41,592 bases of DNA, from NCBI GenBank assembly GCA_024195585.1, contig SWBL01000400.1, positions 1-41,592 of the forward strand. The letters are read 5' to 3'. This DNA is from Aureobasidium sp. EXF-3400. Lineage: Eukaryota; Ascomycota; Dothideomycetes; Dothideales; Saccotheciaceae. The notes beneath the pieces were generated by a model. That model was given only the letters and a program-made list of their open reading frames with translations. It did no database searches and was not told the DNA's origin. Shown here in pieces: positions 20,869-30,085 of this stretch (positions within the stretch are counted from its first letter, which is position 1; each line of letters begins with the position of its first letter). The translations under genes and the position numbers were made by a program.

Positions 20869-22691
20869 TTAGTCGTCAGGATATTCGTCCTTGATGTTGC
20901 TGACGAAAACTTTGTTCTCTTGATCCCAACGTTTGAAGTAGCGACCAGCGAGCTTCAGCAAGTTTGCGGATGGCTCTTCTTCAAGCACCATGATGTTCTC
21001 CTCGGCTACGTAGCGTAGAGATTCGTCCTCGCATCTGTAAGTGTGTCAGTGCTGCCGCGCCGGACTTAATCGTTTCATAAAACTCACATTATGTGGTAGA
21101 AGCTTTGTTCGCGGCCTCGAGGAAGATCTTCTACTCGCATGCTCTGGATCCAGAACTCGCCAGCCTGGCAGCTAGGATCCCACCCGATGATTGCACCTAC
21201 GTAACCATAGCGGACATGTCTGAAGATCTGTCCGACTCTGTACTTGACCAGCTGTGTACGCTCGTCACGAGGAGTAATGGGATTCGCGTTGGCATCTGCG
21301 ATTCGAATCTGTTGCAAGATTTGCGACAGTCTGGCGGTCGCTTCCACTCCATCGATGAGAGGCAGAACATAGCGCTCAAAGAGCACAGCATCATCAAGCC
21401 ACAGTCCATCCTGAACATAACCCTCGAACCAGTTTACTATCTGGCTCAACCAATGTTGATGGCGTGCATACAGCTCGCGATTCTTGGGTGCGTCAACCTG
21501 GCTCATAGAGATGAGGCTCCACAATGCGCAAAACGCGATATTAGGGGTCTCCCAGCCTGGAGATGGTCTGTGAAACTGCATGGACCCGATAATGTTAACA
21601 CCAGTTCTTAGCACCAAAGCTCGAGTGTGAGCTCGCGTCAAGCATGAATATTGACTTTCCGGTGTGTTGTAATGTGGCATTTGACTGAGCGTGTCTCGCA
21701 TTTCTTGCTCTGTGATAATCTCGTCGTGGTCGAACGGATTCATCCAAACGACACCCTCAGGAATTTTGTGAGTAGCGCGCGTGTCCTTGATCGATGGCCC
21801 ATACGGCGACTCAATGACGGCATGAATCTTGCCTGGAAAGTTGCAAGGCCAGGCTTTGATGCCAAGTCTCATAGCCACACAGCAGAAGATGACGACGGAT
21901 TGCATAGGGATAGAAGACTTGTCGGTAGGATGTGTCAAGACGTGGGTGATGAATCGGTATCGCATGAGGCTGAAGGTTTCGGGTGAGCAACCGACAAGGA
22001 GGTGTTCTCTCAGGTACTTGGATATGGCAATGGCCTGATCGGTGTGGCTCTGATCGCGCCAGTCTGGGACTGAGGACTCGATAGCATGAGCAATGTCGTC
22101 TAATTCTTTCTTCAGAATGGACAGCTCAAAATCACTGCCACTGCCTTGAATAAACAAGTCGAAGGCGCCCAAAGCCTCTTCGAGTGGTGGGTAGTCCTGC
22201 CACTGCATCTTGTCCCAGATCTGGACGGCCTTGAAGCGATGTAGCAGCTCAAGGACAACACCACTCCAGTATCGGCGTGCGAGGACATCATCAGCGTCGT
22301 CAGGCGTGCTAAGCTGGGCCACCAGCATGTCTTTGGCGTCGTACGAGTAGAGTTCAACAATCTCGTGCATTCGCGCCATTCGATTCTGCTGTGTGCTCAG
22401 AAGGTCGTTGAAGATGGCCAGAACTTCTTTATCTTGCGTGACCTTGTTGGCGTATGCATGCTTCCACTCAGTCTGCGAGTGAAGGTTGTAGTCTGGGACA
22501 GGTCTGTCCTCTTGCTCTTCCCAATACTTCCAGCCATCACGGCACCAGCGACGCCACAGTGAGGGTGTATTCGAGATCTTGTATAGACGTTTCGAGCTTT
22601 GTCCAAACTTGGTGGCCGAGGATGCGTTCAGGTGGACGAAGATGTTGTGGATGAGTTCGTCGGGCAGATCAAGTAACGATGTGGTAGCCAT
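20869..22691 (-). CDS. F-box protein with SirB1/transglutaminase-like and YccV-like domains (FBXO21-type)
   Basis: Two exons, 21088-22691 and 20869-21034 on the minus strand, give 589 residues; the 53-bp intron has GTGAGT donor, CTGAC branch and TTACAG acceptor. Residues ~5-50 are an F-box (LLDLPDELIHNIFVHLNASS then LWRRWCRDGW) for Skp1 binding in an SCF ubiquitin ligase. The middle (~190-330) resembles the SirB1-like transglutaminase-core region of FBXO21 (ISKYLREHLLVG; MRLGIKAWPCNFPGKIHAVI). The C-terminus (~480-570) is a YccV-like hemimethylated-DNA-binding-type domain: VKYRVGQIFRHVRYGYVGAI, then IGWD and SFYHIICEDESLRYVAEENI, the last segment reconstructed only after splicing. This three-part layout is that of FBXO21 and its fungal relatives. 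Substrates are unknown. Confidence 0.87.
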
Positions 22692-22985
22692 GTTGATGAG
22701 CTGTGTGGGTTAGCTCAGTAGGGATGAACGGCGATAGCATCGAGACAATGGTGATTTGACGGCAACTCGCCTTCTTGCACAGTCGTGACGCGATAACCCT
22801 AGACTTTCTGCCAGAACCAACACCTATGACGATCGCTGCGGGGTGGCTAATCCTCGGCAATCTCGTGCCACATCCGCATCTTCGTGTCGCCGCAGTTTCC
22901 CAATAAGTGACCAACACATCATACTTTGACGCATCACAAGCACGACACAACTCTCTGTTTTCATACTGATCGCTTCGACTAAGAA

Positions 22986-23111
22986 ATGCTACTTCGGTCA
23001 TACATACCAGCGCTTTCCATTGTACATGGAGCAGTTGCTCTATCCTGCAAAAATGATGCCCGCTTGGATATCCAGGTACTGCGCAGTGGTCGCGAATATA
23101 CATCAGGTTAA
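22986..23111 (+). pseudogene. Truncated copy of the small secreted protein gene at 24988
   Basis: An ATG-to-TAA frame of 41 codons. Its first 38 residues match the start of the protein at 24988 at 26 positions, including MLL-SYI, HGAVALS, RLD and VLRSGR. That covers the whole signal peptide and the start of the mature part. The frame then stops at TAA 23109-23111, before the repeat and cysteine regions of the intact copy, and no continuation of those regions is seen downstream. Upstream similarity extends over a CACGACACAACTCT block (22945-22958 and 24957-24970). I read it as the relic of a duplicated gene; a free-standing 41-residue peptide is less likely but possible. Confidence 0.7.
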
Positions 23112-23501
23112 TCTCCGGCGTTTCGACTTGTGGAAATTGATACCGACACTTTTCGCATCTTCGCGTCGCTACCGACTCTCTTACAGAGTCTTTACTTCAG
23201 AGACCAGTAATATGATAGTACCAATCTCGTCAATCTCCATCAATTGGCTACTAGACTGAGGCCAAGTCATGCAAGGACATATTAGCCATCGTTAACAGAT
23301 TCGTAGCCCACGTTTTCCCTATGAGATATGCTTTAAGCTCCTTTCCAGGAACTATTGCCATTTCAAGCACATACGGCCACAGCCAGTTGAAGACTGGGCA
23401 CACTTCGCGTGTACTAGCTTACACCACGTGATTTCCTAGCGTGCCAGATACATATTCTCAGCAAGCCCATATCGTATTGGTCTCCCATCTTTTTCGACAC
23501 G
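23112..23501. other. Region holding a copied upstream segment and a dispersed repeat
   Basis: Bases 23140-23255 resemble 24855-24920, the region upstream of the secreted-protein gene: shared blocks are CCGACACTTTT and ACCAATCTCGTCAAT followed by a CATCAATTGGCTACT-like end. Here the copy is not followed by a secreted-protein gene. A second repeat at 23329-23391 resembles 30086-30151. The right end (from about 23400) is the presumed promoter of the gene at 23502. Confidence 0.5.
23329..23391 (+). repeat. Dispersed repeat fragment, pair of 30086-30151
   Basis: In the best-matching 41 bases (23350-23390 against 30111-30151) 34 are identical, and five of the seven differences are transitions. The centre is AACTATTGCCA and TACGGCCACAG. 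It lies in the same orientation in both places. Upstream similarity extends, with more changes, over about 22 further bases. Confidence 0.65.
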
Positions 23502-24413
23502 ATGGCAGAAGCACGGGATACTCAACATAATGAAGACGACGGACCGCCTTATCCGACTTTCATGGAGCGGTGGATTGAGAACAACAGAACTCCAAGATTT
23601 ACAGGAGGCTTCGAACGTTTGATCTGGCCAATCCAAGGCGAGTTCCCGTCCGCCATTTCAGTAATGACAGAGCCTCATCAAAACAATGGCACTCCGCAAC
23701 CATTATTCAATCCAGAGATTGGAGAATGGCATGAAATTGCTTCGCAATCGATCACGGACACAAAAGTCTCGTATCTTGAAGCATCTCTCGTGCACCTGGA
23801 CGCTTGGGACCGTAACTGGGAGCAAATGCATATCGAACATGCCGACCCAGCATACGACGAGTGCGAGTTTGTTACCTACGGTGATCTCGACAATGACGTA
23901 CGCCCTTTCGCAAAAGAGCCTGAGCGAGAGGATGGCACGTGGGGTTGGGATGATCTCTCGGACACAGAGATCCTTGTCCACTGCTGCGGTGAGGACCGCC
24001 CACTGGATAAACAATACCTCACGCTAAAAGTCCACCCTTCGCCTGGGAACGAGTTTGTCACGGTCAAAGACTACGTTGGCGCAGTACATCCCTGGCTCAT
24101 GAGCATGCAGGATGATATTCTTGCAGCGATGCGGATAGAAGAGCCTGAATACCCGGAATCCACCGAGTGGAGGCTGAGCAATTCTTGCTATGATGGTCCA
24201 AGACATCGAATCATGCCTCTCAGACGTTGGGAAAGGATGAACCGGCCAAGACAAACTACATGGTAAGTTTCGCAGTCGATTCTGCTTCTCTAAGCAACTT
24301 CATTTGCTAACGTTCTTCCTAACACCAGCTCAAGTTCTGTGATGCTTGATGGGACCATCGTAAAAGCCAGGGTCAGTTCTGTAATGCTTGATGGGACTAT
24401 CGTAGAAGGTTGA
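23502..24413 (+). CDS. Orphan protein, 281 residues, with a 14-residue tandem repeat at the C-terminus
   Basis: Two exons, 23502-24262 and 24329-24413, give 281 residues. The 66-bp intron has donor GTAAGT, CTAAC branch motifs and acceptor ACCAG; unspliced, the frame would stop at codon 255 inside the donor. The protein is acidic and Trp-rich with no signal peptide or membrane span (for example MERWIENNRTPRFTGGFERL; EDGTWGWDDLSDTEILVHCC). I recognise no family. Exon 2 codes almost entirely for two copies of a 14-residue unit, SSVMLDGTIV plus a four-residue linker, caused by a 42-bp tandem duplication. The start is chosen at the first ATG after a stop-rich leader with context ACACG. It lies between two copies of the secreted-protein gene but is unrelated to them. 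Confidence 0.7.
24333..24408 (+). repeat. In-frame tandem repeat, two 34-bp copies 42 bp apart
   Basis: AGTTCTGTGATGCTTGATGG begins copy 1 (24333-24366), and the second copy (24375-24408) differs at three positions in 34, all transitions. The period is 42 bp, exactly 14 codons, so it keeps the reading frame of the second exon of the orphan gene. Confidence 0.9.
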
Positions 24414-24555
24414 TCATGAGATGAGTAATAGTGGAAGGGATAGAATGGTTCAATCGAACGAAATATACCCCTCCTGGACCTGGTAGGACGGCAAAGGCTC
24501 TCGAAGTTGTTGTAAACCAAGAGATTTTGCAATATCTACACCAATATCTCTAAGA

Positions 24556-24806
24556 TCAAGCGTTAGCCGCAGCAGAGGCACAGTACGAAGACCCATAGGC
24601 AATGACCGTCGAAGCAACGACTGTACCGCATGCGCCGTTTGCGCAGTCTCTCAGTCCGTGACCAAAGTTCACATTCTTGCACAGGCAAGCAGGATCTGGA
24701 CTTGAGCAGCCCAGCGTCGAATACTGAGCCTTCATGTTGTTCAAGCACGTCTAGTAGCACGAGGGCAGTGCGGCAAAGCTCGTCGACGTAGCGGTGTGTG
24801 TGGCGA
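24556..24806 (-). pseudogene. CFEM-domain relic with an in-frame TAG
   Basis: The minus-strand frame ending at TGA 24556-24558 encodes a CFEM domain: GCSSPDPACLCKN, then RDCANGACGT and a final Cys before the stop. CFEM domains (eight cysteines, heme or effector roles, extracellular or GPI-anchored) usually open with PxCxxxC. Here that segment is present as LPSCY, then a TAG at 24751-24753, then TC, so all eight cysteines are in register if the TAG is counted as one residue. The spacing is x3, x12, x6, x1, x11, x4, x15. The Asp before the fourth cysteine, a heme-iron ligand in known CFEM proteins, is kept. Upstream the frame is open and Thr/Ser/Ala-rich, but no ATG or signal peptide is found. 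A CAG-to-TAG change would explain the stop. Could also be a domain exon using an unseen splice. Confidence 0.65.
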
Positions 24807-24987
24807 ACGGAATCGATGGAGTATGGATAATCCTCGGTATTCCGACTCGCGGGGTTATTTCCGACACTTTTATAGAGCACCAATCTCGTCAATTTTCTCG
24901 ATCAACTGCTGCCTAAAACACAAACCGACATCAACATATTTTATTTATCACGGACACGACACAACTCTGATCGGCTCGATTACAAAA
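24807..24987. promoter_or_regulatory. Shared upstream region between CFEM relic and secreted-protein gene
   Basis: About 180 bp separates the CFEM relic (-) from the secreted-protein start (+), so a bidirectional promoter is plausible. Bases 24855-24920 recur at 23140-23255 (CCGACACTTTT; ACCAATCTCGTCAAT), and the segment just before the ATG recurs before the truncated copy at 22986. An AT-rich patch, CATATTTTATTTAT, lies about 45 bp before the ATG. Confidence 0.4.
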
Positions 24988-25648
24988 ATGCTACTTCAGT
25001 CCTACATATCAACGCTTTTCCTTGCACACGGAGCAGTTGCTTTATCATACAAAAGCGACCCCCGCCTGGATAGCCATGTGCTACGCAGTGGTCGCCAATA
25101 CTCGCCACCGATTGAAGTTTTGGCATTGTCAGGTCAGGCAAACAACAACCTTGCCATGATGACAGGTCAGAACAATAACAACAACACTGCCACGACGTCC
25201 AATCAGGCAAACAATGACCTCGCCATGATGATGGGTCAGGAGGACAATAATAACACATCCAATCGGGCAAACAGTAACGCTATAAATGATACAGCAGAAG
25301 TTGCTCCACGTACCAGACGCGTAGCCGAACTAGAAGCCAGAGGCTTTCAGTTTAGTACGTATCTATCCTGGGAGGATCCTGAAGGATGCCCACCGCCGCT
25401 ACTCCAGTGTACAGACTGTGGTGGAAGAATGCTTTCTCGGCATAGAGACATGGTAGACCCAACTACACGCTGTGTTGGTGTAAGTCCTTCTTTTCGGTTA
25501 GATGACTCAGACTGACAGTATTTTTTAGCTCATAGACGATGGCATGAAGTGGAAGGAGTGTCTCTGTTGGGATGATCTATTCCCTGAGTTTAACGCAAAT
25601 CCCAATCTGCCTCAACCTGATCCCAATGAGTCGGAGCCCGATGTTTGA
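24988..25648 (+). CDS. Small secreted cysteine-containing protein (effector-like), 203 residues
   Basis: Two exons, 24988-25479 and 25529-25648, give 203 residues; the 49-bp intron has donor GTAAGT, branch ACTGAC and acceptor TTTTAG, phase 0. MLLQSYISTLFLAHGAVALS is a classic signal peptide. An upstream in-frame ATG at 24796 is rejected because it would bury it. Residues ~50-92 contain two units of an Asn-rich repeat (QANNNLAMMTGQ and QANNDLAMMMGQ, each followed by an N-run). A Kex2-type dibasic site, TRR, lies at 109-111. The part after it holds all six mature cysteines, at 134, 141, 144, 162, 175 and 177, arranged CPPPLLQCTDC, RC and ECLC. Small size, signal peptide, repeat prodomain, dibasic site and even cysteine number are the usual picture of fungal secreted effectors or peptide precursors; no homologue is recognised. 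Confidence 0.75.
25135..25278 (+). repeat. Coding repeat, two units plus a partial third, in the secreted protein
   Basis: Units start at residues 50 (CAGGCAAACAACAACCTTGC) and 73 (CAGGCAAACAATGACCTCGC), each coding QANN-LAMM-GQ and an Asn-rich linker; a degenerate third start, RANSN, begins at residue 93. Units are 23 and 20 codons, so linkers have changed by whole codons. Confidence 0.8.
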
Positions 25649-26010
25649 GGTGATAGAGCTCGCTTGTGATGATAACTTCTGTACCAGACACTTGGGTCTT
25701 CGCAACATTGCCTTGTCGCGAAGACTCGGGTGCACGGCTGATTATACGCAAACCACTATGGATGCAGCGACCGGGCGCGCTTGATGTCGGATGAGTACCG
25801 ACCTCGTGGAGCCCCGGTGGCACGAAGGGTCCTCAACCTCAGGCACGCGCAAAGCATTAATCAATATCAAAATCCACTCGCGCACTACTGCAAGAGTAGC
25901 GATATGATAATTTCTGCAGATATTGCTCGTGCCGCTCGAGAGTCAGACACAGAAGCACACAGTAGGTACAAAGTGGACACTGTTCGTCGCCAAAGTCAGC
26001 AGTATGCATC
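25649..26010. other. Intergenic region before the first rhodopsin-like gene
   Basis: Contains the 3' UTR of the secreted-protein gene and the upstream region of the gene at 26011. No reading frame with convincing content and no repeat found. Confidence 0.4.
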
Positions 26011-27232
26011 ATGTCAAGCTCTGACTGGGCCTCTACGCCGGTCGCGCCTGCGCCTGCCGGTTATACCAGTAATCTGGTTGATCCATCTTCAATTGGCTGG
26101 AAATTCACGACCGCCAGCATAATCGGTTGTGTTGTCTTCGTCGTTACCATCGAATTGAGATTATACACCAGGTGCTTCATTCTGCGAGCCGTATCCTACG
26201 ATGACTGTAGGTGCCACCGAGTCTCCGCACCACGCTCAAACTGACCAGACAGATATCTCCATTTTTGCCCTTGTTGCCTGGTTCGTCTGTTTTGCTGTCT
26301 TTACTCTGGATGTTCGATACGGGATGGGCAAACATATTTGGGATGTTTCGCTCGCGGACTATTCGCCGCATTTTCTCCTGATGTGGACCATGTCGGCTGT
26401 TGTCTACATCACCGCCATGCTTGCCATCAAGTTCTCGATCCTCATGATGTACAGACGGTTGTTCCCAATCCAGAATTTTCGCTGGCGGTGGTGGGCGGTA
26501 ACCTTGTTCACTTTTGGATATTCGATTGGCGGCATCCTCGCCACTGTGTTCTCTTGTACCCCAAATCATGCGGCATGGTATGTATCGTTGATTCAATCAT
26601 TGTGTTGGTTCTAATTGACAGTCAGGGATATCACCGTTTCTGATCGCCATTGTATCAACACTGGAGCGTTTTACATTGCCAATGGCGTTCTGAACTCGAT
26701 CAGTGATTTAATGATTCTATTCCTTGCGTTGCCAATTGTTTGGGGACTTACTCTCAAGAAAAGGGACAAACTCACCCTATGCGCTCTTTTTGGACTCGGC
26801 GGCGTCTCGTGTATCATGAGCATCGTTCGTCTGAAGGTGCTGATCGTTTACCTCAAGAATAACACAAGCCACCCTACGTACTATCTGGGTGACGTTGGAG
26901 TCTGGACGTGAGTAAGCATCACAAGCCATGAAAACAAACAGCTGATTGTTCGAAGCGATATCGAGTTGATGGTGTCTTGCGTCTGCTCCTGTCTGCCCAC
27001 CTTCCGACCCCTAGTTGAACGCTGCTTTCCGCGTCTTCGCTCAACATACGCCTCAAGAACCAGATCGCAACACAGAGACCGAAACGACGATGGTGATGCA
27101 GGCTTGGAGCTCAAGAGCGCAACCGTCAGCATAACACCAGAAACTGACACTGAGAGCACTCACGGCATTCTCCACCATCACGCTTCAGATGGAATCACTG
27201 TTCAAACCACATATCAAGTCCACAGGATTTAA
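26011..27232 (+). CDS. Fungal rhodopsin-like 7-TM integral membrane protein (PTH11-related)
   Basis: Four exons, 26011-26206, 26253-26577, 26626-26907 and 26956-27232, give 359 residues; introns are 46-48 bp. The layout is that of the fungal rhodopsin-domain family (PF20684): a short extracellular N-terminus, TM1 ending LRLYTRCF, SYDDY after it, the GMGKHIWDV loop typical of the family, TM3 with AIKFSILMMYRRLFP, the loop CTPNHAAWD, TM5 YIANGVLNSISDLMILFLAL, GLGGVSCIMSIVRLK, and GVWTDIELMVSCVCSCLPTF before the cytoplasmic tail. The tail ends ITVQTTYQVHRI, like the ITVxT motif of many members. None has the retinal lysine, so a light role is unlikely. Members are associated with surface sensing and often sit in accessory regions. 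Its 3' end is only 20 bp from the convergent hydrolase gene. Confidence 0.85.
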
Positions 27233-27252
27233 TTGAGTTGTTCTAATCACTA

Positions 27253-28202
27253 TTACAAGCTTCTGACAGCGGCATCTCTACTTTCTATAGCCATCTTCCC
27301 GTATCTTGTCTGCGGAGCCAATCCTTCGAATCCGTGTGGCACCCTTGGCCAGACGTGCAGTTCGACCTCGACGTTCTCCCGCATCAACCTCTGGGCATAA
27401 TCAACACTGTCGTGAACAAGAATATCCAGCGAGCCAACGTCAAGGTACGTGCTGGGAAGGCCACGAAGGTCTGATGCGCGGGCAGCTGCGCCGTAGCAAT
27501 CGATCTCTCCGTCTTTGTCGCCGATGAGTGCTTTCCACGCGGTTTCATTGTTGTCGTGCGACCAGGTGAACAAATGCTCGACCTCAGGGTTCGGGATTGA
27601 GTTACGGTCATCCATCATTGGGTACACCAAAATCTGCTTGGCCAGTGGAGGCGACAAGTTCTCATCGCGAGCCCTGAGAGCCAAACCCGCGGCCAAACCA
27701 CCACCCGCGCTCTCGCCAAACACGCCGAGTCTCGAGTTGTCGACACCAAACTTGTCGGCGGCGTTATCGTGCACCCACTTCAGCGCTGCGAAGCAGTCTT
27801 CGTGAGGGACTGGATGCGGATGCTCAGGCGCGAGACGATAACCCGGAGCAAAAAACGGGATCCCGGTGGCTTCGACTCTGGCCTCAATCTGCTTACGCAG
27901 AAACTCGACCGAACCCGTCACATAACCTCCTCCGTGCACATAGAACACGGCGCTCGTCATCTTGGTCTCCTTTCTCTCCTTGTTGTTGTAGAAAAACCAC
28001 ACGGGGATTTGATGTCCGTGTAGTGAACCTCGTGAGAGACCGAGGGAAACTCTGGCAATTGAGACACCATCGCAGAGTAAAAGCCGTGAATCGATTTTTT
28101 TGTGTCTTCGAGGTTTCCAGGACGGGGTTTTGGCGCTGCTGCTATTGCCGCCGCAAAGGGGGCAAACGCTGCGTTGAATTCGGGCTCGTAGGTGATCGTC
28201 AT
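27253..28202 (-). pseudogene. Alpha/beta-hydrolase (HSL/fold-3 type), broken by a 1-base frameshift
   Basis: From the ATG at 28202 the frame reads MTITYEPEFNAAFAPFAAAI and continues to VHYTDIK, then shifts: the following codons from about 28007 leave the family sequence, while the +1 frame reads PVWFFYNNKERKE and on to the stop at 27253. Adding one A to the AAA at 28008-28010 would give the usual DIKIPVW. All catalytic parts are intact downstream: HGGGYVTGS oxyanion hole, GESAGGG nucleophile elbow, LDVGSLDILVHD acid and PHGFE histidine. The family (PF07859) includes esterases and lipases of the hormone-sensitive lipase group. A 50-bp intron (GTTCAC...CAACAAG) would restore the frame but would delete this conserved stretch, so a real deletion or a sequencing error in the A-run is preferred. 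Confidence 0.75.
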
Positions 28203-28675
28203 GGTTTTTGCGTGCGTGAAATGCTTTTGGAGTAGAAGATCATCTGGTTTGCGGAAACGAAAGCTCGCCCTTTTGTGTGTGCAATGGGTCTCCATACGAG
28301 TGTATAATGACTATTAGGCGAATTGTGGGTCCTGGATTGATAGATTGCGGCGTTGATCAAAGTAGATCGACGCATCCATCTTAGCCGACGGGCAATCATC
28401 TGATTTGTCTTGGTCCGAGTTAGGTTCCTGAGTGGGTTGTAACCTGTGTCTGCTCTTGTTTTGTTTTCACTTTCGCTGACGACCGGAAAATCCACTGCAT
28501 CTCCAAGGCGGTCTCCTTGTGGCCATGCGTACCTCATTTCATGCTCTAAAACTGCCCCCCAACTGTGGTCGACCAGGGCCAGTCGATGATACTCGCATAA
28601 TGGCATAGGTGTAGCAGTCAACTGCCAATAGCCGTAGTGCGAAAGGGATAGCGAACCTTCAAGAAGAGTTATTGG
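28203..28675. other. Intergenic region between hydrolase and orphan gene
   Basis: Upstream region of the minus-strand hydrolase and 3' region of the minus-strand orphan to the right. A 140-codon minus-strand frame at 28199-28621 overlaps the hydrolase start and lacks any recognisable motif; I do not call it. Confidence 0.4.
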
Positions 28676-29992
28676 TTATACAAGTGCCGAATCCGCAAAC
28701 TCCAAAGCAGCACGCTTAACATCATAAGCTCTCCAAACCGTCATACCATGCTCGTTGTTCCATTTCTCGCACAAAGGCAATGTTTCCGTCACCATCTCGC
28801 CAGGTTCCGAGTTGACATAATTATGTGCAGATTTGAGTGGTTCAGCCTGCACAAACAGAATGCCGCTCTCTTTCACAAAGTCATGTTTGTCGATTAAAGC
28901 GAAGAATCTGGCGTGACTTGTCTGTGCGTTAAAGATTCCGAGTGCGTGAGATGCTTTGAGACATGCATCGATACGTGGTTCAGAAGGGTGAATCAGAAGG
29001 TCGAATGCCGTGCCGGGAGGCAGGAAAGGAGTGAGAGAGTCCAGAAGTAAGTGTCCCAGTTGAGCGCTATCAAGCTCTGCGGACTCGAGGTGAAAGACAT
29101 GGTATACAGACTCTGTCTCCTTCGGAGCGGCTTCATCTTTTCTGAGCTTCACGCAAACGATGTCGTTATCCTGTCTCTCCACAGTGCCTTTGATATCTTT
29201 CTGATCGACTTTTGGGACAGTCGTGATCCTTGGCTCCTCGGGTGGTTTTGGGTTTGAATGTTGTTCGCTTGCTTCCAATCTCCATGCTTCACGCTGTGCA
29301 TCCAAAGTCCATTCCTGAATAGCTTGATACATGGCGTTATCGCCATCAACGTTATCCACTGCGCATGTACCCAAGTCCAGCTCGTAAGGACATTGTTCAG
29401 GTACTCTGTCTGTGGCAGCAAAACTCGCTAGAATGATAGGTCTTTCGTTCCAATCAGGTGGATCTAGGACAACGATTCTCGCTCTGTTGGCTCGTTTACC
29501 ATAGAGATGAATCGGGCCACCTCCGAGACCAGATGGAGTTGTGTTGCTTCGATGAGCAATTTCTCTCTTATGGTGAGCGATACAAGCGTACACATCATGT
29601 AAAGGTCGTTTATAAACATCGATGCGCCATGAAGTTTCGGCGTCGCGTGGCTCCCACTCTCCAGTTCGGAAAGATCTTCGACCATGTCTTACAATCGGAG
29701 AAAGAAACTCGGAAAGGTCGTCACTCAGAGGATTGACAGTGTAGACTTGGATAGCAAAAATCGGCCATGATTTCGAGAAATCTCGAGGACCTTTGAAGAT
29801 TACACTGCCATCTTCGTTTGTCTGCTGTGTTACATGCTCAGGGTCGAAAGGCCAGATACTGACCGCATCTTCTCCGGAGTGATCCTTGAACTCATGGAAT
29901 GACGGTGCCCTGACCCGAACATCTGGATCGTCGAGTTTGAGTCTTTTGTGATCCCCTTCAAGAGCAGCACGTCTCTCTCTCTGGCGCGGCAT
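28676..29992 (-). CDS. Unrecognised protein, about 438 residues, possibly nuclear
   Basis: A single long exon. I prefer the ATG at 29992 (MPRQRERRAALEGDHKRLKL), which opens with a basic, NLS-like stretch; an in-frame ATG at 30040 would add 16 residues rich in Arg and Ala. The body is globular with no signal peptide, membrane span or recognised domain. Distinct stretches include ISWPF-like SIWPFDPEHV, GGGPIHLYGKRANRARIVVL, a region on ligand-like DLLIHPSEPRIDACLKASHA, and FVKESGILFVQAEPLKSA near the end. It has no obvious partner nearby. A minus-strand open segment at about 30000-30141 (NSLQKQAQKHVDQAPKQDKH) reads like coding sequence in another frame and could be an upstream exon, but no clean splice was found. 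Confidence 0.65.
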   Translation of the reverse strand: MPRQRERRAALEGDHKRLKLDDPDVRVRAPSFHEFKDHSGEDAVSIWPFDPEHVTQQTNEDGSVIFKGPRDFSKSWPIFAIQVYTVNPLSDDLSEFLSPIVRHGRRSFRTGEWEPRDAETSWRIDVYKRPLHDVYACIAHHKREIAHRSNTTPSGLGGGPIHLYGKRANRARIVVLDPPDWNERPIILASFAATDRVPEQCPYELDLGTCAVDNVDGDNAMYQAIQEWTLDAQREAWRLEASEQHSNPKPPEEPRITTVPKVDQKDIKGTVERQDNDIVCVKLRKDEAAPKETESVYHVFHLESAELDSAQLGHLLLDSLTPFLPPGTAFDLLIHPSEPRIDACLKASHALGIFNAQTSHARFFALIDKHDFVKESGILFVQAEPLKSAHNYVNSEPGEMVTETLPLCEKWNNEHGMTVWRAYDVKRAALEFADSALV

Positions 29993-30085
29993 TCTTTTGT
30001 GAAAGAATGAAGCTCGAGCTCTCGCACGTAGGCATACCAAGGATCATTGATAATCCCGTGTTTATCTTGTTTCGGTGCCTGATCG

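Noticed and set aside
24796..24987. N-terminal extension of the secreted protein from ATG 24796
   Set aside because: It would bury an obvious signal peptide and translate the region that is duplicated as upstream sequence at 23140-23255.
27253..28002. Intact 249-residue hydrolase starting at MWFFYNNK or at MTSAVFYV
   Set aside because: The family N-terminus is present upstream in another frame from 28202; starting here would leave out about 65 conserved residues, so a frameshift explains the data better.
28199..28621. 140-codon minus-strand frame overlapping the hydrolase start
   Set aside because: Overlaps a gene start, shows no domain and has mixed codon use.
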